This document shows positions 28,117 through 35,011 of a stretch of 41,092 bases of DNA, piece by piece; positions within the stretch are counted from its first letter, which is position 1; each line of letters opens with the position of its first letter. Below the pieces are notes generated by a model. The model searched no databases, was not told the DNA's origin, and worked only from the letters and a program-made list of their open reading frames with translations. Origin of the DNA: Ornithinibacter sp. (lineage in GTDB: Bacteria; Actinomycetota; Actinomycetes; Actinomycetales; Dermatophilaceae); the NCBI GenBank assembly GCA_029266735.1, contig JAQSWG010000030.1, positions 1 to 41,092 of the forward strand, written 5' to 3'. Both the position numbers and the translations under genes were made by a program.

Positions 28117-28527
28117 ATGGAACCGGTACGGACTGTGGTCGTCTTCGATGCTTCCGACATATCGGCTGAGAGCCGGTTCTGGGCTGGGATGCTCGACGGG
28201 CATGTCTTTGAGGATGAGACGTTTCACAGCGTCATCGACTCGATCGGAGAGTGGCGGATCGGCGTACAGCTCGCCCCAGGCCACGTCCCTCCCGACTGGC
28301 CAGACGGCGCGCCGCAGCAGGTGCACATGGACCTCCACGTCGAGGATCCGAGGCAAGCGCACGCACAAGCAATGCGGCTCGGTGCGCGGTTGCTCCGAGG
28401 CGGTGACCTGGAGACCGAAGAGGGGCACCAGGTGTACGCCGACCCGGCAGGTCACCCGTTCTGCATCGGGTGGGGGCAGCCGTCCCGGGAAGCGCTGGCG
28501 GCGTTCGTCCGCGAGAGGTTGGGATAG
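28117..28527 (+). CDS. VOC-family (glyoxalase-like) protein in the island
   Basis: A 136-residue protein of the vicinal-oxygen-chelate superfamily, glyoxalase-like group. VVVFDASDISAESRFWAGML at the N-terminus, QQVHMDLHVEDPRQAHAQAMRLGARLL (abridged) and YADPAGHPFCIGW match the pattern of the VOC protein at 12.5 kb. The His in VHMDLHV and residues of the second half would form the metal or ligand site. No enzyme function can be named. ATG 28117 starts eight bases after TAGGAT. It stands alone as the left-most island gene. Confidence 0.82.
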   Translation: MEPVRTVVVFDASDISAESRFWAGMLDGHVFEDETFHSVIDSIGEWRIGVQLAPGHVPPDWPDGAPQQVHMDLHVEDPRQAHAQAMRLGARLLRGGDLETEEGHQVYADPAGHPFCIGWGQPSREALAAFVRERLG

Positions 28528-28646
28528 CGGAACGGCGCACCGCCTTCTCTCTTGTGACTGCCCTCATTCACCCGTCCCTCATGCGTGCCCACACTTCCCC
28601 GAGGGCCGATCCCCTGTGTCCGGCTCCAGCGCCCGGGTGAGCCGCG

Positions 28647-29150
28647 TCAGCCGACCTCGGGGCGCGCGACCCAGCCAGCCTTCGCACCGGTTGGTGAAAG
28701 CGCGGCGCCCCCGCAGACACGGTGGGGGCAGAGGTCCGGGGGGCGCCTAGCAGGCCCGAGAGCTTTCTGAGTCATCGGAACCGGCCATCGGCGACCGTAT
28801 CGCGGATGGATGGTTGAGTGGTTGGTTAGGCAGACAGAAGACTCAACGACTGCACCTCCTGCTCCTCGGTGGTGCCACTGCCTTGTGCCGAGCGAAAGAG
28901 TAGATGTCCCGCCACGGACGTCAGGCCCGGCAACAAGCGAGAGCACACCCTCGAGCGCACGCGTGAGGTCGTCGCCGCTTCCCAGCTCAACGGCGACTCC
29001 GACACGAGGGTAGCTGGGTACTCGGAGGTGGCCATCCTCGTCTTCGAGCCAGGCAGTGAGTAGCGCCACCGCCGCCTGTTTCCCGCTTCTGCTCAGCGTC
29101 CACGTGCCGACACGAGCGCGGGGCACAGGACTGCAAAGGCCCCTGTGCAC
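28647..29150 (-). CDS. Doubtful hypothetical protein or gene fragment
   Basis: Not recognised. From GTG 29150 the frame gives 167 residues. The first ~95 look protein-like (TWTLSRSGKQAAVALLTAWL, VGVAVELGSGDDLTRALEGV, GGTSTLSLGTRQWH). The remainder (PRYGRRWPVPMTQKALGPARR and onward) looks like untranslated sequence read through, which suggests a frameshift near 28850 or chance. No ribosome site is visible. It could be a real small protein, a fragment of a larger ancestor or noise. Confidence 0.3.
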   Translation of the reverse strand: MHRGLCSPVPRARVGTWTLSRSGKQAAVALLTAWLEDEDGHLRVPSYPRVGVAVELGSGDDLTRALEGVLSLVAGPDVRGGTSTLSLGTRQWHHRGAGGAVVESSVCLTNHSTIHPRYGRRWPVPMTQKALGPARRPPDLCPHRVCGGAALSPTGAKAGWVARPEVG

Positions 29151-29224
29151 ACGATGGTCTCACCATTGGGCTCAGCAAGCGGTGCGGCGTCCCCGGTTAC
29201 CCGGGTGATCAATGCGCGCTCCCG

Positions 29225-29245
29225 GGGACGCCTGGCCGTCCTGAC
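29225..29245 (+). promoter_or_regulatory. Shared hairpin element upstream of ANTAR gene 1
   Basis: GGACG-CCTGGC-CGTCC (29226-29241) forms a five-bp stem with a six-base loop. The 21-base block matches 30804-30824 with one difference, in the loop, and sits 158 bases before the gene start, almost as at the paralogue. Confidence 0.5.
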
Positions 29246-29344
29246 CCTCTTTTGGATCTGGACGCGTACACCGCACCTACCCGACGTTTGTCCTGCTCAC
29301 GCGCCCGCGGCGGCGCCCCCCGGTTCTCATGTGCGGCGCCGCTC

Positions 29345-29350
29345 TAGCCT
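29345..29350 (+). promoter_or_regulatory. Possible -10 box of ANTAR gene 1
   Basis: TAGCCT matches TANNNT; transcription would begin near 29357, about 45 bases before the GTG at 29404. Confidence 0.3.
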
Positions 29351-29403
29351 CCGGCCCGTTGGCAAGGGCGCGGACGCGCCCAATATGGAGGATGCTGGGC
29401 CGC

Positions 29404-30147
29404 GTGACGACAGCAAAGAGGGGCGGCATCGACGCCTGGCCCGAGGATCACGAAGACCTCCGTAGGACCGCTGAGGTCCTGGGCCAGCTGACCCGGGACA
29501 CCCGCGACAACGACTCCGGTGTGAGTCTCGAGTTGCTCGTCGAACAGGCGGTCCGTCTCCTTCCGGCCGCCGACTGGGCCAGCGTGACCACGCTCCGTCG
29601 CGGCCACTTCCAGACGGTGGCGAGCAGTGCCCCGACAGCCATCGGGGTGGACCTACTCCAGTACGAGAACGGCAGCGGGCCATGCGTCGACGCTGTTCTC
29701 GAAGACGGCATCTTCCTCACCGGGGACGTGGCCGCAGAGCCCAGATGGCGCCCGTTCGGACAGCAGGCAAACGAGCGTTTCGGCGTCAACAGCATGCTGG
29801 CCCTGCGGCTGCACCTGCTGGACGACACCGACACCATCGCCGGACTGAACTTGTTCTCCACCAAGGCCGACGCATTCACTGAGGCGGACGTGGACCGTGC
29901 CAGGCTCCTGGCCACGCATTGCGCCCTCCTCGTGACGGCCACCCAGGCGCAGCAACGGTCGGAGCGCCTCGTAGCGGACCTGCAAAGCAACAGGCAGATT
30001 GGCATCGCGGTCGGCGTGCTCATGGCCCACCGAGGCCTCACCCGCGAGCAAGCATTTGACGTCCTGCGATACGTGACGCAGAACTCCGACCGCAACCTGG
30101 AGGACGTTGCTGCGGAGGTCGCAGAGACGGGGCAACCCCCGACGTGA
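29404..30147 (+). CDS. GAF-ANTAR regulator, island copy 1
   Basis: A 247-residue cytoplasmic signalling protein. A GAF sensor domain (about 35-178; GPCVDAVLEDGIFLTGD, NSMLALRLHLLDDTDTIAGLN in part) precedes an ANTAR domain (187-242; LQSNRQIGIAVGVLMAHRGLTREQAFDVL seen as IGIAVGVLMAHRGLTREQAF). ANTAR proteins bind RNA hairpin pairs and prevent transcription termination, usually after a signal. It is close to copy 2 (30985-31743) along its length. GTG 29404 is chosen because it aligns with the start of copy 2 and has GGAGG, though at a long 12-base spacing; ATG 29392 is the alternative. The terminator at 30245-30284 follows. Confidence 0.88.
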   Translation: MTTAKRGGIDAWPEDHEDLRRTAEVLGQLTRDTRDNDSGVSLELLVEQAVRLLPAADWASVTTLRRGHFQTVASSAPTAIGVDLLQYENGSGPCVDAVLEDGIFLTGDVAAEPRWRPFGQQANERFGVNSMLALRLHLLDDTDTIAGLNLFSTKADAFTEADVDRARLLATHCALLVTATQAQQRSERLVADLQSNRQIGIAVGVLMAHRGLTREQAFDVLRYVTQNSDRNLEDVAAEVAETGQPPT

Positions 30148-30244
30148 CAGAGCGCCCCCCGGCAGGTTCGCCCGGGTTCACACGGACATGCCGGTTCCGC
30201 GGAGGAGGAGGCAACGCACCAGCCATCGCCGAGAGGGGAACAGC

Positions 30245-30284
30245 GCTGCGCCCCACCTCCCGATGAAGGGGGGTGGGGCGCAGC
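30245..30284. terminator. Bidirectional terminator between ANTAR gene 1 and the small membrane gene
   Basis: GCTGCGCCCCACC (30245-30257) pairs with GGTGGGGCGCAGC (30272-30284); the inner bases extend the stem with a T-G pair and a CCC/GGG run. It lies between convergent genes. Confidence 0.7.
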
Positions 30285-30298
30285 GGGGGGCGACGAGG

Positions 30299-30583
30299 TC
30301 AGTCGTTGTCGCGGGCGTAGCCGCGGGTTCCGGACTTGGCGAGGCCGCGGGCGATCATGTAGCCGATCGTCAGGAAGGTGACGTAGCGCATGGCCTGCTC
30401 GGCGCTGAACGGGTCCACGGTGTTCTCTCCGTCGTCGCCGACGACGAGGGCGGTGACGATGACCGCCAGGACGGCCGCGACGTAGGCGATGAGCTCGGTG
30501 GTCTTGCGTGCCGGGCGGGTCTCGACGCGGTGGTCGCGGTCGCTGCGGTGGGTGGTGACGTCGTTGTGCTGGGTGGTCGACAA
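30299..30583 (-). CDS. Small two-span membrane protein in the island
   Basis: A 94-residue protein. A charged N-terminus (THRSDRDHRVETRPARKTTE) precedes a first span (about 31-48, LIAYVAAVLAVIVTALVV), a short acidic loop (DDGENTVDPFSAEQ) and a second span (about 66-82, YVTFLTIGYMIARGLAKS). I recall small proteins with the pattern ARKTTEL-AYVAAV and YVT-LTIGYM-RGLAKSG in other actinobacteria, unnamed. The start appears to be TTG 30583, with GAAGGAA nine bases before it; no ATG or GTG fits. It lies between the two duplicated ANTAR genes on the opposite strand. Holin-like shape, but no evidence for lysis. Confidence 0.75.
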   Translation of the reverse strand: MSTTQHNDVTTHRSDRDHRVETRPARKTTELIAYVAAVLAVIVTALVVGDDGENTVDPFSAEQAMRYVTFLTIGYMIARGLAKSGTRGYARDND

Positions 30584-30756
30584 GATGAAGTTCCTTCGGA
30601 AAGTGGACTCAGGGCGCGGTTGAGCGCCACTGGTCAGATGTGGGGGTGGCTGGTGTCAGCCAAGCGCGCGACGGCCTTCTTCTAGACTCTCGGGAGCGCC
30701 TCATCGATTGAGGCCCACCGGCGACTGCACTCAGAGGCGATCGCGTCGGCACGCTT

Positions 30757-30771
30757 CGTAGAGCCTCTACG
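30757..30771. promoter_or_regulatory. Operator-like palindrome in the divergent region
   Basis: CGTAGAG (30757-30763), a central C and CTCTACG (30765-30771) form a perfect inverted repeat, about 215 bases before the ANTAR gene 2 start and 175 bases before the small membrane gene start. Confidence 0.35.
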
Positions 30772-30803
30772 TTGGTTCGACACAAGTCAAATCGACCGTG
30801 ACC

Positions 30804-30824
30804 GGGACGTCTGGCCGTCCTGAC
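30804..30824 (+). promoter_or_regulatory. Shared hairpin element upstream of ANTAR gene 2
   Basis: GGACG-TCTGGC-CGTCC (30805-30820) forms a five-bp stem with a six-base loop. It is the near-identical partner of 29225-29245 and sits 160 bases before the GTG start. Confidence 0.5.
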
Positions 30825-30984
30825 ACGCCGTTTGAATCCGGGCGCGGTTGCACGGGCCCGTACCCGCACGTGATTCTGCGACGCAATCAGAAGGGCTTGT
30901 CTCCCCCGCGGGAGGTACCTTGGAGTCACGTGGCCGGGATCGGCGCGTGGGTCAGGGCTCCGCCTTCTCCCTTTCGGAGAAACG

Positions 30985-31743
30985 GTGGACACCATGGAAA
31001 CCTCAACCGACCGCGCATTCGAGGACTGGGCCGAGGACTCCGACGACCTCCGCAGAACCGCTGAGATCCTCGGCCGGCTCACCCTCGACACCCAAGGCCG
31101 GAATGCTGGGGTGAGCCTGGACCTGTTGACCACCCCGGCGGTGGCGCTGCTGCCGACCGCCGACTGGGTCAGCGTCACCACACTCAGCCACGGTCGGTTC
31201 CGCACGGTCGCGTCCAGCGACGACATCGCCACCGAGATCGACCTGCTCCAGTACGAGCACGGCACCGGGCCCTGCGTCGACGCCGTCCTGGCGGGCGGCA
31301 TCTTCGCCAGTGGCGACGTGGCCCGGGAGCCGCGGTGGCACCCGTTGGGCGAGCAGGTCCACGAGGCGTTCGGGGTGAACAGCATGCTGGCCCTGCGGCT
31401 GCACCTGCTGGACGAAAGCGACACCATCGCCGGGCTCAACTTCTCCTCCAGCACCCCGGATGCCTTCTCCCAGGCCGACGTGAACCGAGCCAGGATCCTG
31501 GCCACCCACTCCGCCCTCCTCGTCTCCGCCACCCAAGCCCAGAACAAGGCGGCCACCCTGCTCAAGGCGCTTGAGAGCAACCGTGAGATCGGCGTCGCCA
31601 TCGGTGTCCTCATGGCCCGCCACGGCCTCACCCGCGAGCAGGCGTTCGACGTCCTGCGGCACGCCAGCCAGAACACCAACCGGAAACTTGCCCATGTGGC
31701 CGCCGAAGTGGCGGAGACCGGCGCTCACCCGCAGACGGCCTAG
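30985..31743 (+). CDS. GAF-ANTAR regulator, island copy 2
   Basis: A 252-residue paralogue of copy 1, sharing long stretches such as NSMLALRLHLLD, DDLRRTAE and GVLMARHGLTREQAFDVLRH (split: GVLMARHGLTREQAF). The GAF domain covers about 40-182 and the ANTAR domain about 192-247. GTG 30985 is chosen because GGAG lies five bases before it; ATG 30994, three codons later, aligns best with copy 1. Low redundancy at third codon positions and high identity suggest duplication after, or together with, island acquisition. No histidine kinase or phosphotransfer partner is encoded nearby, so the GAF domain is probably the input. Confidence 0.9.
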   Translation: MDTMETSTDRAFEDWAEDSDDLRRTAEILGRLTLDTQGRNAGVSLDLLTTPAVALLPTADWVSVTTLSHGRFRTVASSDDIATEIDLLQYEHGTGPCVDAVLAGGIFASGDVAREPRWHPLGEQVHEAFGVNSMLALRLHLLDESDTIAGLNFSSSTPDAFSQADVNRARILATHSALLVSATQAQNKAATLLKALESNREIGVAIGVLMARHGLTREQAFDVLRHASQNTNRKLAHVAAEVAETGAHPQTA

Positions 31744-31841
31744 CGGCGCCCCAACCATGTAGAACCGCCAAGAAATATGGTGCCCTCCGGGCTGGGACAG
31801 ACCGGTGCGCTGGCCAGGCGCGCGCTTGGTGCCGGAGGAGG

Positions 31842-32564
31842 CTAGGTGGCGTCGTGGTCCTGCAGGAACGGGCGGATCAGCGCCCGTGCGACCTCAAGCT
31901 CGTCTTGTCCGGCACGGTGCGCGGCGTCAGCGATGATCTGGCGGGCAGCCTCGACGTCGACCCCGTGGGCTTCCACGACGACCCCCGTGGCCTGGTCCAG
32001 GACGGCCAGTTCTTCGAGGACCTGGGAGGCGCGGCGCGCCTCGGCCCGGGTGGAGAACGACAGGTCGGCGTTGTGGACTGCGCCGGGCGCCCAAGCGCCC
32101 AGGATGGCCGCCAGCCGCGGCTCCTTCCCGGCGAACGCGTCCGGGGTCGCGCCGTAGAGGTTCGCGCCACCGACCACCTGCCCGCCGACGTGGATGGGCA
32201 GGGACAGGGTGCTGAGCACCCCGTGGGCAGCGCCGGTGCGAGCGAACTCCACCCACCGCTGCTCATCGAGCAGCCCGGCGTCGCTGTCACCACCGAGGAC
32301 CGTCGAGTCCTGCGGTGCGGCATCCACGCAGGGGCCGCCGACGGCGTACTGGACCGCGTCGAGCAGCGCTAGATGTTCCCGTGTGGCCGAGAGCGTGAAG
32401 ATCAGACCATCCCGCACCAAGGCCAGACTGATCCCGACCAGGCTCGGGACGACGTCCTCGACGAGCTCTGCGTGGCGGGTCAGTTCTGCGGTCAGGTCGC
32501 GGCCTGACCACAGGGACACACTCAGGAGAGCATCACGGGTCTCCGGCAACGGTTCCAACGGCAT
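31842..32564 (-). CDS. GAF-ANTAR regulator, divergent third member
   Basis: A 240-residue protein with the same layout but clearly divergent. GAF-like region about 10-165 (AVQYAVGGPCVDAAPQDSTVL, HGVLSTLSLPIHVGGQVVGGANLYG abridged) and a C-terminal ANTAR-like helical region about 175-235 (LDQATGVVVEAHGVDVEAAR, AGQDELEVARALI). The usual GVLMA core reads GVVVEA, so RNA binding is less certain. ATG 32564 has a weak GAG before it. It is convergent with copy 2 (98 bases between stops). Together the three form an ANTAR cluster. Confidence 0.8.
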   Translation of the reverse strand: MPLEPLPETRDALLSVSLWSGRDLTAELTRHAELVEDVVPSLVGISLALVRDGLIFTLSATREHLALLDAVQYAVGGPCVDAAPQDSTVLGGDSDAGLLDEQRWVEFARTGAAHGVLSTLSLPIHVGGQVVGGANLYGATPDAFAGKEPRLAAILGAWAPGAVHNADLSFSTRAEARRASQVLEELAVLDQATGVVVEAHGVDVEAARQIIADAAHRAGQDELEVARALIRPFLQDHDAT

Positions 32565-32938
32565 GGTTCTCGGCCCCTACCCCGTCACCGACGCAAGAAT
32601 CGACCCGTCACGCCACGGCCGCACCCTCGAGAAACGCAACCGCACACCCGGAGGCCGGTCGTCCCTTTTGGACCGCGACGAGGCCGACCAGATCTGTGGC
32701 CACTCGGTTCATCGACGGCAAGAAGCCAATGGACAGACCGGCGCCCACAGATGTGACGGTCGACGCTGGGGTGAGCAGGGCCCATCCATCAAGTGGACAC
32801 CGTCCTCGCCGCTCGGCCAGAGCGGATCTCCCATCCGAGGGGCTGTGCCGTCGCTGGTACCTGCCCTTCCGGTGGTCGGCAGGCGGCGTAGTGACGCGAG
32901 TCCCGGTACGCGCTGAGCACTGACACATTTCGACCCTG
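32565..32938. other. Non-coding island stretch upstream of ANTAR gene 3
   Basis: I see no gene. A small dyad GTCC-CTTTT-GGAC lies at about 32666-32678. Reading frames here are short and show no family features. Confidence 0.4.
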
Positions 32939-33406
32939 TCAGCTGGCCGCCTCGACGGTCATCGTCTTCACGCAGTGGTTCTTCCCTTTCGCGCGGACAT
33001 ACGCGAAGCCCGCCTCCTCTTATAGGTCCCCTGGGACGTTGGTGTACTTCGTCCCGTACGTCTCGTACAGACGCTTGATGGAGTCGGTGTCGGCCGGCGA
33101 CTCGTACACCGCTCGCCGGATCTTCGGGTCCTTGAGGTCGACGCCGTAGAGAACACCATCCTTCTCGACGCCGACCGCGATGATCCGGGCGAACGTGTCG
33201 CCATGCGCATCGGCGTACTCAGCGAGAGCCTTCAGTTTCGGTACCGAATCACCCTGATGGGCACTGTGAGGGTCGACGATGGACGGCCGGACCTGTCCGT
33301 TGCCATCCTTGTGCACGAACACGAAGTCGGGTTGAACCGACTTCCACGTATCCCCGGACTTGTGCGCGATCCGGAGCGAGTGCTGGCCGGCCGCCGACGC
33401 GCCCAA
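32939..33406 (-). pseudogene. C-terminal remnant of a Res-like DEAD/DEAH helicase, with an internal stop
   Basis: The frame reads WKSVQPDFVFVHKDGNGQVR, PSIVDPHSAHQGDSVPKLKA, EKDGVLYGVDLKDPKIRRAV and GTKYTNVPGDL, resembling the end of type III restriction-type (Res) helicases. A TAA at 33020-33022 interrupts it, but the same frame continues with a sensible tail, AGFAYVRAKGKNHCVKTMTV, to TGA at 32939-32941. The N-terminal motor domains are missing. The 5' end stops where the integrase remnant begins, so one deletion probably removed the front of both. The family call rests on memory of such C-termini. Confidence 0.6.
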
Positions 33407-33411
33407 GACGG

Positions 33412-33806
33412 CTCGTGGTCGTCGCAGCCTCCGATGGGCAAGGCGCTGGAGGTGGCGCTGAGGGCGTCATGGGAGCGTCTGGTGGCCGCCGCTGTGGTGA
33501 GGCCGCTCGGTGACCCCAAACCCGAGTTCATCGTCGTCGACAACGCCGGGGAGCCGATGCTACCCACGGCCTACGGGTGCCGCTTCGAGCGCCTCGCACG
33601 GGAGCCGGTCTGTCACGCATCCGCCTCCACGACGCCCGCCACAGCGCCATCACCGTTCTGCTGGAGCAAGGGGTACCTGTCCACTTCGTGGCGCGGTTCG
33701 CCGGCCACGACCCTGCGATGACTCTGCGGGTCTACTCGCATGTCTCAGACCGGGTCTGGAGCAGGACGGAGACGTGTTCGGCAAGCTCTACTCAGCTGCT
33801 GTCTGA
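33412..33806 (+). pseudogene. Tyrosine recombinase (integrase) remnant, two frameshifts
   Basis: The C-terminal half of a phage-type integrase. The first part reads SQPPMGKALEVALRASWERL and VVDNAGEPMLPTAYGCRFER. Near 33605 one base is missing and the frame moves to GLSRIRLHDARHSAITVLLE, FVARFAGHDPAMTLRVYSHV. Near 33750 a second shift leads to LEQDGDVFGKLYSAAV, a natural-looking end. Visible catalytic elements are H-x-x-R (HDAR), GH and the Tyr of RVYSHV; the first Arg and all DNA-binding parts are lost. It points towards the tRNA 112 bases away, as tRNA-integrating elements usually do. Confidence 0.8.
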
Positions 33807-33916
33807 GCGTTCTGAGGGAACGGTTTGGGACAGAACTGACCCGGGCTCGTGACACCCATGGAGAGCTCCAGGGCCGACCAGCAGGCGTGGAAGGCGTCTG
33901 ACCTGCATGAACGTGG

Positions 33917-33956
33917 GCGCCCCCGGCGGGAGTCGAACCCGTACCTGTGGCGATTT
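33917..33956 (-). repeat. Right att-like copy (3' half of the tRNA)
   Basis: The intact partner of 27577-27616, covering the acceptor 3' strand, T arm and anticodon region of the tRNA. Crossover could have happened anywhere in the exact ACCTGTGGCGATTT block (33943-33956). Confidence 0.65.
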
Positions 33957-33992
33957 TAAGTCGCCTGCCTCTGCCAGTTGGGCCACGGGGGC
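33918..33992 (-). tRNA. tRNA with UAA anticodon (Leu-type by anticodon), short variable loop
   Basis: A 75-base cloverleaf. Acceptor GCCCCCG/CGGGGGC is perfect; the D stem has three pairs with GG in its loop; the anticodon stem GGCGA/TCGCC is perfect around loop CTTAAAA, giving anticodon TAA; the T stem ACGGG/CCCGC has one A-C mismatch around TTCGACT. The variable loop is only six bases, whereas leucine tRNAs normally have a long variable arm. The discriminator is G, not the usual A of leucine tRNAs, and CCA is not encoded. It lies between ppx and the island, which used it as integration target. The amino-acid identity is therefore uncertain. Confidence 0.75.
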
Positions 33993-34048
33993 GAGGCCAC
34001 TGTATGCCGTGCCCGGCGAGCAGGCACGCGGCCGGCAGGAGCGGTGCA

Positions 34049-35011
34049 TCAGGTGAGGGAGAGGGCGATCCCGTCGAGGATGTCGCGCTCGGAGGTCACG
34101 ACCTGGGCACCCGGCGAGCGGTCCAACGCGCGAGCAAGCACCTCGGACCACACCAGGGCGCCGGCGCCGATGACATCGACGCGTCCCGGGTGGACGTAGG
34201 GCAACGCGGAGCGCTGGGCCCGGCTCATGGCCAGCAGCTCCCGGCAGGCCGCGAAGTGCTCGGCGGCCGGGCGCCGCGCGAGGTGCACGGCATTCGAGTC
34301 GTATGCCGGGAGCCGCAGCACGTGCGCCGTGACGGTCGTGATGGTGCCGGCGACCCCGACCACGGCACCCAGGCCGGTGAGGTCGACCCCCTGTTCCACG
34401 GTGTCGAGTGCCGCCGAGATGTCACGGCGGGCCCCGTCGACCTCGACCTGCAGCGGGGGGTCCGACCTCAGATGACGCTCGGTCATCCGCACCGAGCCGA
34501 CGTCGACGGAGCGCTCCGCGACGACGTCGGTCGTACCGCGGACGAGCTCGGTCGAGCCGCCGCCGATGTCGACGACGACGTAGGGTCCGGCGATCCCGAG
34601 CGACTGGACGTCGGCCGTCGCACCGACGAAGGACAGGCGCGCCTCGACGTCGCCCGCGACGACCTCGACGGCCACGTCGAGGCCGACCTCGTGGAACGTG
34701 ACGTGGACGGCATCGACGAAGGCGGCGGCGTTGCGGGCGTCACGGGACGCGGACGTCGCCACGAAGCGCACCCGCTCGGCTCCGAGCGCCCGGCACTGCT
34801 CGGCATAGTCCCGCGTGGCGGCCAGCGTGCGCTGGAGCGCCTCCGGGGCGATCAGCCCGGTGCGGTCGATGTCCTGGCCCAGCCGGACGATCTCCATCCG
34901 GCGGACGACGTCGGTCAACCGGCCGTCGTCCGCCACGTCCGCGACCAGCAGCCGGATCGAGTTCGTGCCACAGTCGACGGAGGCCACTCTGCGGGTCCCG
35001 GCGGCGCTCAC
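34049..35011 (-). CDS. ppx: Exopolyphosphatase (Ppx/GppA family)
   Basis: Hydrolyses terminal phosphate from polyphosphate, or pppGpp in some relatives. The 320 residues show the ASKHA blocks: VASVDCGTNSIRLLVAD, the DIDRTG-type loop GQDIDRTGLI, VATSASRDARN, VVDIGGGSTELVRG, GVAGTITTVTAHVL and the ending ERDILDGIALSL. GTG 35011 overlaps the DUF501 stop as GTGA. It is the last gene of the eno-ftsB-DUF501-ppx run, the counterpart of Rv1026. A tRNA follows on the same strand. Confidence 0.93.
   Translation of the reverse strand: MSAAGTRRVASVDCGTNSIRLLVADVADDGRLTDVVRRMEIVRLGQDIDRTGLIAPEALQRTLAATRDYAEQCRALGAERVRFVATSASRDARNAAAFVDAVHVTFHEVGLDVAVEVVAGDVEARLSFVGATADVQSLGIAGPYVVVDIGGGSTELVRGTTDVVAERSVDVGSVRMTERHLRSDPPLQVEVDGARRDISAALDTVEQGVDLTGLGAVVGVAGTITTVTAHVLRLPAYDSNAVHLARRPAAEHFAACRELLAMSRAQRSALPYVHPGRVDVIGAGALVWSEVLARALDRSPGAQVVTSERDILDGIALSLT

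Larger units (their letters stand above)
28528..29403. other. Loosely organised island DNA between VOC and the first ANTAR gene
   Basis: Mostly without recognisable genes. It contains one doubtful reading frame on the minus strand (28647-29150), the shared 21-bp hairpin element (29225-29245) and a possible -10 TAGCCT (29345-29350). Base composition is lower in GC than the core genes by eye. Confidence 0.4.
30584..30984. other. Divergent control region between small membrane gene and ANTAR gene 2
   Basis: No gene. It contains a palindrome CGTAGAG-C-CTCTACG (30757-30771), the shared hairpin element (30804-30824) and a -10 candidate TACCTT (30916-30921). The arrangement would allow joint control of the divergent genes. 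Confidence 0.45.
27577..33992. mobile_element. Decayed integrative island at a tRNA gene
   Basis: The 3' half of the tRNA at 33918-33992 is repeated in direct orientation 6340 bases to the left (27577-27616, 36 of 40 identical). A tyrosine-integrase remnant lies between the cargo and the tRNA, the usual position for tRNA-targeting islands. Cargo: VOC protein, three GAF-ANTAR regulators, a small membrane protein and a truncated Res-like helicase. Sequence between genes is loose and less GC-rich than the flanks by eye. The integrase is broken, so the element cannot move by its own integrase. Confidence 0.7.

Noticed and set aside
33203-33852. Separate complete genes in each of three plus-strand frames
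   Set aside because: Read together the frames reconstruct one integrase C-terminus with two frameshifts, so they are parts of a pseudogene.
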